Shown: positions 5,957 to 10,279 of the stretch, piece after piece
Layout of the letters: every line of letters begins with the position of its first letter
Numbering within the stretch: position 1 is the first letter of the stretch
Source of the DNA: Syntrophomonadaceae bacterium
GTDB taxonomy: Bacteria > Bacillota > Dethiobacteria > DTU022
Direction: 5' to 3'
Assembly (NCBI GenBank): GCA_007136055.1
Contig: SLHT01000049.1
Span: 1 to 10,279 of the forward strand
Length of the DNA stretch: 10,279 bases
Made by a program: the position numbers and the translations under genes
Notes under the pieces: model-generated
Seen by the model: only the letters and a program-made list of their open reading frames with translations
What the model was told of the DNA's origin: nothing
Database searches by the model: none

Positions 5957-6161
5957 GATCCGTCTCCTGGTCAAGTTTCCCACAAGAAAACCTGGTTTCT
6001 TCAATTGTAGCACAAAGTCTTGGATATTAAATCCAGAATAAAAAAAACTGTTAAAAAGTAAAAGCCGCCAAGTAAATCACTGAATCAGTACCTACCAGGC
6101 GTTAACTAAATACGAAAATGTTATACCTTGATTTTTAAAATAATCGTGCTAAAGTTAAAGC

Positions 6162-6312
6162 ATGATTAAGAGAAAGCTATTAAGAGATCTGCAGGCCATC
6201 TAAACAAGAAATAAATTACCAAAGCCCTGTTGATTATTTTACAGATCCGGGCTTTAGAAATTTCGCTGATGCCTTGTTCGGTCAGCTAAATAAGAGTGCC
6301 GATTTCGATTAA
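6162..6312 (+). pseudogene. Frameshifted short frame, unknown product
   Basis: ATG 6162 starts a basic 13-codon frame, MIKRKLLRDLQAI, closed by TAA at 6201-6203. An overlapping frame carries on from there as KQEINYQSPVDYFTDPGFRN and continues for some 20 more residues to TAA at 6310-6312. Joined by one frameshift near 6200 it would be a protein of about 50 residues with a charged start and an acidic-aromatic end. I recognise no family. There is no good ribosome binding site. It may be the head or tail of a gene lost from upstream of the GGR-family gene. Confidence 0.25.
6221..6255. repeat. Bulged stem-loop in the intergenic region
   Basis: AAAGCCC (6221-6227) pairs with GGGCTTT (6249-6255), and inside it TGT (6228-6230) pairs with ACA (6241-6243), leaving an asymmetric bulge. 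There is no following T-run on either strand strong enough for an intrinsic terminator. Role unknown. Confidence 0.3.
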
Positions 6313-6397
6313 TCTCTTTACTAAAATATCTACACTGAGTTTACCGTAGAAGATCTAACCTGAATAACATCAAATCAAAAAATGGAGGAATATACAG

Positions 6398-7807
6398 GTG
6401 AATTATCGGGTTGTTATATGCGGAGCCGGTCCAGGCGGCGTTGTCCTGGCTCGTGAACTGTCCAGGGCGGGTCTTGAGGTCTTTATTTATGAAAAAGGTT
6501 ACTATGCTGGTTTAGGACACGACTGGTCTGATGCCGTAGAGCGGGTAGCCCTTGAAGCAGCCGGTCTGGAGATGCCGACTTTAGCAGGAAACCAATGGAA
6601 AGGTAAGCTTGTAAAAACAGAAGACAACCCGGTGGGGCTATTTGAACCCCATGCCATTCCCTTTTTGCAGCTACATAGTCCCGATTACTACAGTGTTAAG
6701 CTTATTGAGTTCCGCATGATTACCACGGACCGCCGCAATCTTGGCCAGTATCTGGCAGATGAGGCACTGGCCGCCGGAGCAAAGATTAAATATGGTTATG
6801 AAGGACTGGAACTTATCTATACCGAAACCGGCGAACAGGGCCCGCACGGTGTCGAGATAGAAGGATTAAAAGTAAGAAACTTAGAAAGCGGCGCCGTCGA
6901 AGATGTCCGGGCCGACCTGGTAGTGGAATCATCCGGCTTTAATGCGGCGCTTCGTTGCTCTCTGCCTGAATATACCGGAATGGCCCGGCATTTCCGGGAT
7001 ATTGATTTCGGTTTTGTAAACCGGGAGGTGCGCCGTCGTGACCGGGAGAAAGCCCGCATTGACGTCATTCCCGATCATTACCGCTATGGTTTTCATACCG
7101 GATATCAGTGGTCACATATACACAATGAAGAATTAATAGATGTCGGTGCCGGAGTACGTCATGACCCCAACAATCCTGATCCGAAAGATATTATTGAAGA
7201 ATTTATTTCCCGCCATGAGTCAATACTCGCAGAAAAGATAAGAGGTGGTCGGAGCCTTTGTATCGTTGGGCCGCCGCTTAATAATTTCGTTACCAACGGT
7301 TTTCTGATTATCGGTGACGCCGCTTCAACCTCCATCCCCACCACGGGCTGCGGAGTCGGGTCGGCCATCCTTGTTGGCCTCTGGGCGGCAGAAATAATCA
7401 GTGAAGCCGCCAGAGAGGGCAAAAAAGACATTGCTGCCCTTTGGGGCGTTAATACCAGGTTTTATCTTGATAGCAACCGGGGTGCTTCTCTTGCCGCTCT
7501 TTCCGCCCTGCGAACGGTGCTGCAGGACCTTGGAAATGAAAAGCTGAGTTTTCTTTTCCGCAGCGACATCATGGATAAATACACTTTAGAAGATGCTGTT
7601 AACGGTATCTTTACCAAACCTACCATAAATAAAATGATTGCTACACTGTTCAAAGGTTTATTTAAACCGGCGGTTTTGCTGCAGTTGAACAGGGGCATCA
7701 GCAGTGGGTCCAGAATATACAACCATTACCGGAATTATCCGCCTTTCTGGAACCCGGATACTTATGATAAGTGGTGCAGAGAAGCAAAAAAAATCACCAA
7801 CTATTAA
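6398..7807 (+). CDS. Geranylgeranyl-reductase-family FAD-dependent oxidoreductase
   Basis: A 469-aa flavoprotein of the GGR/p-hydroxybenzoate-hydroxylase fold. GAGPGG at residues 9-14 with the ribose-binding acidic residue at Glu32 (VFIYEKG) is the ADP-binding Rossmann motif. A second FAD motif, FLIIGDAASTSIPTTGCG near 300-318, contacts the ribityl chain and pyrophosphate. It continues into the GSAILVGLWAAEII helix typical of COG0644 proteins. The C-terminal part (about 370-469) forms the lipid-side region and ends in NYPPFWNPDTYDKW. Relatives saturate prenyl chains of archaeal lipids, menaquinone or chlorophyll, or epoxidise/hydroxylate other substrates. The substrate here is unknown. An insert containing LGHDWSDAVE (about 39-49) near the isoalloxazine is unusual to me. 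The start is GTG at 6398 with GGAGGA at 6384-6389, and the Rossmann strand begins three codons later, so this start is secure. No partner genes for isoprenoid synthesis are nearby. Confidence 0.85.
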   Translation: MNYRVVICGAGPGGVVLARELSRAGLEVFIYEKGYYAGLGHDWSDAVERVALEAAGLEMPTLAGNQWKGKLVKTEDNPVGLFEPHAIPFLQLHSPDYYSVKLIEFRMITTDRRNLGQYLADEALAAGAKIKYGYEGLELIYTETGEQGPHGVEIEGLKVRNLESGAVEDVRADLVVESSGFNAALRCSLPEYTGMARHFRDIDFGFVNREVRRRDREKARIDVIPDHYRYGFHTGYQWSHIHNEELIDVGAGVRHDPNNPDPKDIIEEFISRHESILAEKIRGGRSLCIVGPPLNNFVTNGFLIIGDAASTSIPTTGCGVGSAILVGLWAAEIISEAAREGKKDIAALWGVNTRFYLDSNRGASLAALSALRTVLQDLGNEKLSFLFRSDIMDKYTLEDAVNGIFTKPTINKMIATLFKGLFKPAVLLQLNRGISSGSRIYNHYRNYPPFWNPDTYDKWCREAKKITNY

Positions 7808-7883
7808 AGCTGCCTGTGACCCTGATTATAACTGAAATGATGGAAACTTGAGGCGGCCCACCCGCCCCCCTGTTTCTGTTACT

Positions 7884-8039
7884 TCAACGACGCCGGAGGC
7901 GCTTTCCACCGCCCTGCCATATATTCGTAGCCACCCTGCCGGGATAAACGGCATTGACCGATACACTGTTCTCACCGAGCTCCTCGGCCAGCTTCGAGGC
8001 TGGATATGCTTTAAAGCCTGCCGTAGAGGCCGGCCTTAT
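7884..8039 (-). pseudogene. Remnant of a short-chain dehydrogenase/reductase (SDR)
   Basis: A 51-codon minus-strand frame reads AGFKAYPASKLAEELGENSV, then VNAVYPGRVATNIWQGG. In SDR enzymes the catalytic Tyr and Lys lie in YxxSK, followed by a helix, then a strand with VNA(V/L)-PG-V-T. Here Tyr-x-x-x-Lys is present (YPASK), but the helix between it and EELGE is about seven residues short, which fits an in-frame deletion. The NAD-binding N-terminal half is absent and the frame ends in Arg-rich nonsense. The VATNIW ending points to the retinol-dehydrogenase-like SDR branch. It is on the opposite strand to its neighbours and has no start codon. Confidence 0.6.
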
Positions 8040-8049
8040 TCCGGTTGTA

Positions 8050-8077
8050 TGCTTAGCTGATCACCCTAAGCTAAGCA
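8050..8077. repeat. Perfect 9-bp stem-loop
   Basis: TGCTTAGCT (8050-8058) and AGCTAAGCA (8069-8077) form a 9-bp inverted repeat around a 10-base loop. Flanking GGTT/AACC can extend it past a small bulge. There is only a mild T-rich tail on the plus strand, so a terminator role is doubtful. It lies between the SDR remnant and the transporter. Confidence 0.4.
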
Positions 8078-8234
8078 ACCGTTTATTATCGATGCCATGG
8101 AGACTTTCGTGAAGAAAGGGCCTGTGACCGGGTAGCACCGGGGCGCCCGGCAGTACAGCCTATGCTGAAAATAACAGAGAGATCCTTAGTTCCGAATAAC
8201 ATGTTATGATTATAAAAGAGGGAGGAGATTAGTT

Positions 8235-9653
8235 TTGAAACAATACCTGGAAATGATTCACCCCAAACCTTTAACCGGACTTGTCAGGCATTTGCAAGTG
8301 CTGATCAAGGGTCGCCTATGGCTTAAGATTCTGGTTGCCATGGCACTGGGGCTGGCTACCGGAGTGCTGCTCTCCCCGCAAACAGGATTGCTTGACCAGG
8401 CTACAGCCGAGATGGTCGGCAGCTGGTTGGCCATACCAGGAAACCTGTTCCTTGGTTTGATCCAGATGATTGTGGTGCCGCTGATCTTTGCTTCGGTAAT
8501 ACGCGGACTTGCTTCCAGCGATGACCTTGATCAACTTAAAAAAGTAGGCTTGAGGCTGGTTATCTATTTTCTACTGACTACTTCTATCGCAATTACAATC
8601 GGTCTCGGAGTCAGCACAATTATCGGGCCCGGCCATTACATTGATGCTGATTATGCTGAAGTAACTGTTGATCCTGTTGATCTGGTTACTGAAAATGGTG
8701 ATGCGCCCGACAGCCCGGAAATGGGAACCCTGCCCGAAATAGTGGTGGGCCTGGTTCCGGAAAATCCGCTTGGGGCAATGGTTGAACGGGAAATGCTGCA
8801 AGTGGTACTTTTTGCTGTAATTATCGGTTTGGCGCTTGTTGCCATGCCTCCCAAGCAGGCGCAACCGATATTAGGTTTATTGGGTTCGCTGCAGGAAGTA
8901 TGTATGACAGTGGTTCGCTGGGCTATGCTTTTAGCGCCGCTTGCGGTATTCGGATTGCTGGCCCAGATAACAATAAAAGTTGGGCTTGACGCCCTGATGG
9001 GGATGGGTGTATACGTTGGCACGGTATTGCTGGGTCTAATCCTGATGATTGTTGTTTACCTGCTTCTAGTAACCCTGGTAGCGCGCCATAGTCCCTGGCG
9101 GTTTTTATCAGCGGTGCGCGAAGTTCAGCTGCTGGCTTTTTCCACCTCCAGCTCGGCTGCGGTTATGCCTTTATCGATGCAGACTGCAGAGGAGAAGCTT
9201 GGGGTTCGCCCTTCGATTTCTCAGTTTTTGATCCCGCTCGGAGCAAGTATCAACATGGACGGCACGGCTCTTTATCAGGCGGCAGCTACTGTTTTTTTAG
9301 CCCAGGTTTATAATATTGAACTTGGCCTGCCTGCTTTGTTGCTCATTTTAGTAACCACTGTGGGGGCATCAATTGGATCGCCGGCGACTCCCGGTGTGGG
9401 TATTGTGATCCTGGCCATGGTTTTGAACAGTGTAGGCATACCGGCTTCAGGAATCGCGCTGATTATTGGGGTTGACCGGATTCTTGATATGAGCCGAACA
9501 GCTGTTAATGTGACCGGCGACCTGACTGCCTGCATGGTTATGGACCGCTGGATCGGTGGCAGGAAAAGTGCCGAGGAAGAAAAGCAAGAGGAAGCGGAAA
9601 GGGAAAACCGCCGTGAGTGCGATGGCGTAGATGTTATATGTGATGAGGATTAG
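8235..9653 (+). CDS. Dicarboxylate/amino acid:cation symporter (DAACS/SLC1 family), probably glutamate/aspartate
   Basis: A 472-aa inner-membrane elevator-type transporter that couples amino acid uptake to Na+ or H+. Scaffold helices fill the N-terminal half (for example IQMIVVPLIFASVIRGLAS near 76-94). The transport core is complete: serine-rich hairpin HP1 (AFSTSSSAAVMPLSMQ, about 299-314), the NMDGT sodium-site motif near 340, hairpin HP2 with GSPATPGVG near 380, and TM8 reading DRILDMSRTAVNVTGD. TM8 keeps the Asp, Asp, Arg, Asn and Asp pattern of GltPh. The Arg selects acidic side chains, so glutamate or aspartate is the likely substrate. The C-terminal 30 residues are a charged Glu/Lys/Arg tail ending in acidic residues. 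The start is TTG at 8235 with GGAGGAG 8 bases before it. The next in-frame ATG, seven codons in, has no good ribosome binding site. It stands alone as a single-gene unit. Confidence 0.93.
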   Translation: MKQYLEMIHPKPLTGLVRHLQVLIKGRLWLKILVAMALGLATGVLLSPQTGLLDQATAEMVGSWLAIPGNLFLGLIQMIVVPLIFASVIRGLASSDDLDQLKKVGLRLVIYFLLTTSIAITIGLGVSTIIGPGHYIDADYAEVTVDPVDLVTENGDAPDSPEMGTLPEIVVGLVPENPLGAMVEREMLQVVLFAVIIGLALVAMPPKQAQPILGLLGSLQEVCMTVVRWAMLLAPLAVFGLLAQITIKVGLDALMGMGVYVGTVLLGLILMIVVYLLLVTLVARHSPWRFLSAVREVQLLAFSTSSSAAVMPLSMQTAEEKLGVRPSISQFLIPLGASINMDGTALYQAAATVFLAQVYNIELGLPALLLILVTTVGASIGSPATPGVGIVILAMVLNSVGIPASGIALIIGVDRILDMSRTAVNVTGDLTACMVMDRWIGGRKSAEEEKQEEAERENRRECDGVDVICDED

Positions 9654-9662
9654 GTAACTGCA

Positions 9663-9687
9663 CGAAAACAAAAGACGGATGTTTTCG
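9663..9687. repeat. Perfect 8-bp inverted repeat after the transporter
   Basis: CGAAAACA (9663-9670) and TGTTTTCG (9680-9687) form a stem with a 9-base loop, 10 bases after the transporter stop. No T-run follows, so it is a poor terminator. Its right arm is also the first bases of the IS21-like end, so the palindrome may mark an insertion junction. Confidence 0.4.
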
Positions 9688-9742
9688 GTAATCTAAAACT
9701 TGACCACTTTCAAGCAAAACGGCAATTAAAAGTTGACCGCCA
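9680..9742. mobile_element. Orphan terminal region of an IS21-like element
   Basis: Starting TGTTTTCGG, the segment contains two imperfect direct repeats 34 bases apart: CGGTAATCTAAAACTTGACC (9686-9705) and CGGCAATTAAAAGTTGACC (9720-9738). IS21-family elements typically begin with TG and carry multiple such subterminal repeats (AAA-TTGACCAC type) as transposase binding sites. No istA or istB frame follows. Instead a small hairpin ACAAGA/TCTTGT (9742-9759) and a GTAGGGTGAT ribosome-site-like sequence lead straight into the group II intron end. I call it a solo end left after loss of the element. The family assignment comes from memory of these repeats, not from a search. Confidence 0.45.
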
Positions 9743-9772
9743 CAAGACCATCATCTTGTAGGGTGATTATTT

Positions 9773-10178
9773 GTGCCGAGAGCGCAGGGGAGTTTCCCCC
9801 CTTCGCTCTCACAAAATCAGACGTGAGACTCTCGATTCACCAGGCTCTTACAGTCCGGCCATCTTCAGGTACTAAACGGCTTTGTTTTACTCGCGAGATT
9901 CCTCCCTTCGGGCCTCGCAAAGCGACCGGTTCCTACGTTCCATACAGAAGCCTGATGATAGGTTCGCGCCGCCTCTATACCGGACGCCGCCTGGTCAGCT
10001 AACAGGTTTCTTCCAAACTTATCCCGGGGGTCAACGGTTACGCCCCGGGTTTGAAGCCATCAGCACATTTTTCGATACCTCAATAGCGGTTCGTTTGCAC
10101 TCGCTTCCCTATCTCATACCTGACAGCTTAATCCTGCCTTTTCCTTAACGCTCACTACCAGGGTTTTTTACGCCAGCC
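9773..10178 (-). mobile_element. Degenerate ORF-less group II intron
   Basis: Read on the minus strand, about 400 bases follow the order of a bacterial group II intron. There is a domain I-type start with GGTAGTGAGCGTTAAGG near 10162-10146 and GGGAAGCGAGTGCAAACGAA near 10114-10095. A GC-rich hairpin with CCCGGGG / CCCCCGGG follows (about 10050-10023). ATGGAACGTAGGAACCGG near 9945-9927 is the domain III-like motif, and domains V and VI are at 9849-9778. There is no reverse transcriptase: domain IV is only a few bases, so the intron could move only with help from another copy. The 5' end is uncertain by some 20 bases, as no GTGYG start is obvious. Many positions of the domain V helix are mismatched, so it is probably inactive. 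Confidence 0.65.
9778..9849 (-). ncRNA. Group II intron domains V and VI
   Basis: Domain V on the minus strand begins AGAGCCTGGTGAATCGAGAG and closes with TCTCACGTCTGATTTT. It keeps the catalytic AGC, a GAGA (GNRA) tetraloop closed by C-G, and the ACG bulge region, but has C-A, U-U and A-C mismatches in both stems. Domain VI follows directly as GAGAGCG...CGCTCTC around GGGGGG/CTCCCC with an AAA loop. The outer helix pairs without any unpaired adenosine on its 3' side, where the branch point should be. Confidence 0.65.
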
Positions 10179-10279
10179 ATTAATATATTCATACTCATTA
10201 TCCTGATGGAACTTGAAGGGTTTAGAAGAAGTTTCTTTCCAGCTGACCAGCCGGATCAAAAGATGTAAAATAAACCTAA
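10179..10279. other. Window end, nothing recognised
   Basis: This is the 5'-exon side of the intron. A 20-codon plus-strand frame (ATG 10206, MELEGFRRSFFPADQPDQKM, then TAA) has no clear ribosome binding site and matches nothing I know. It does not look like an IstA transposase start, so I cannot tell whether the IS21-like element once continued here. Confidence 0.4.

Larger units (their letters stand above)
5886..6397. other. 512-base AT-rich divergent intergenic region
   Basis: It separates the divergent aldolase and GGR-family genes and presumably carries both promoters. Seen here: a minus-strand TATAAT at 5933-5928, an operator-like imperfect palindrome AAGAAAACC/TGGTTTCTT at 5984-6001, a broken short frame at 6162-6312, and a stem-loop at 6221-6255. 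The last 80 bases before the GGR ribosome binding site show nothing recognisable. I cannot point to a convincing plus-strand promoter. Confidence 0.5.
7808..8234. other. 427-base intergenic region of gene debris
   Basis: Contains the minus-strand SDR remnant (7884-8039) and a stem-loop (8050-8077), each listed separately. A plus-strand frame at 8073-8135 reads FIIDAMETFVKKG before a stop; this resembles the first helix of TetR-type regulators (IL-AA---F--KG) but is too short to call. The end is AT-rich, with TATGAT at 8205-8210 and TATAAA just after it that could be a -10 for the transporter. I see no matching -35. Confidence 0.45.

Noticed and set aside
5995..6025. GGATATTAAATCC and neighbouring TACAAT as a second aldolase promoter
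   Set aside because: No -35 at proper spacing, and it lies over 110 bases from the start; AT-rich background readily gives such matches.
7848..8060. 70-codon plus-strand frame between the GGR gene and the transporter
   Set aside because: It is antisense to the SDR remnant, which explains its openness. It has no ribosome binding site and no protein-like motif.
9733..10148. Two overlapping plus-strand frames of 88-89 codons at the right end
   Set aside because: They are complementary to structured group II intron RNA, which often yields spurious frames. No ribosome binding sites or motifs.
1..10279. CRISPR array, tRNA, rRNA or toxin-antitoxin module
   Set aside because: I looked for regularly spaced repeats, tRNA arms, rRNA core sequences and paired small genes and saw none.

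Overview
The window looks like a chromosomal accessory region of a Gram-positive, Clostridia-type Firmicute with moderate GC. The evidence is strong AGGAGG-type ribosome binding sites, GTG and TTG starts paired with good Shine-Dalgarno sequences, a class I fructose-bisphosphate aldolase of the short Firmicutes type (295 aa), an MCP-like receptor N-terminus, and group II intron and IS21-like debris. No rRNA, tRNA or CRISPR array is visible. The species cannot be named from this sequence alone.

Layout. 1-106 (-): N-terminus of a membrane chemoreceptor or sensor, cut by the window edge. 107-812: a long AT-rich stretch with only broken or startless short frames. 813-1442 (+): HAD phosphatase. 1640-2815 (+): PLP-dependent alanine/serine-glyoxylate aminotransferase family enzyme, with a stem-loop in its leader. 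2824-3033 (+): decayed fragment of a cyclopropane-fatty-acid synthase. 3067-3582 (+): FMN-binding PNPOx-like protein. 3656-3752: a promoter-like sequence closely followed by a strong terminator. 3893-4582 (+): wrecked flippase-like (LPG synthase/YbhN) membrane protein gene. 4718-4912 (+): 64-aa two-helix membrane protein resembling only the N-terminus of apolipoprotein N-acyltransferase. 4998-5885 (-): class I aldolase. 6398-7807 (+): geranylgeranyl-reductase-family flavoprotein. 7884-8039 (-): remnant of a short-chain dehydrogenase. 8235-9653 (+): glutamate/aspartate-type cation symporter. 9680-9742: IS21-like terminal repeats. 9773 to about 10178 (-): a small ORF-less, degenerate group II intron.

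How the genes fit together. The intact genes are mostly single-gene units without an obvious common pathway. The one plausible link is the phosphoglycolate-phosphatase-like HAD enzyme followed by a glyoxylate-type aminotransferase, which could be two steps of 2-phosphoglycolate/glyoxylate salvage. The strongest overall impression is gene decay. Three recognisable gene remnants (cfa, flippase, SDR), a dead intron, an orphan IS end and several broken short frames lie between the intact housekeeping-like genes. I did not find a convincing new multi-gene system. The items most worth checking are the stand-alone Lnt-like 64-aa protein, the promoter-terminator pair near 3.7 kb, and the intron that lacks its branch-point adenosine beside the IS end.
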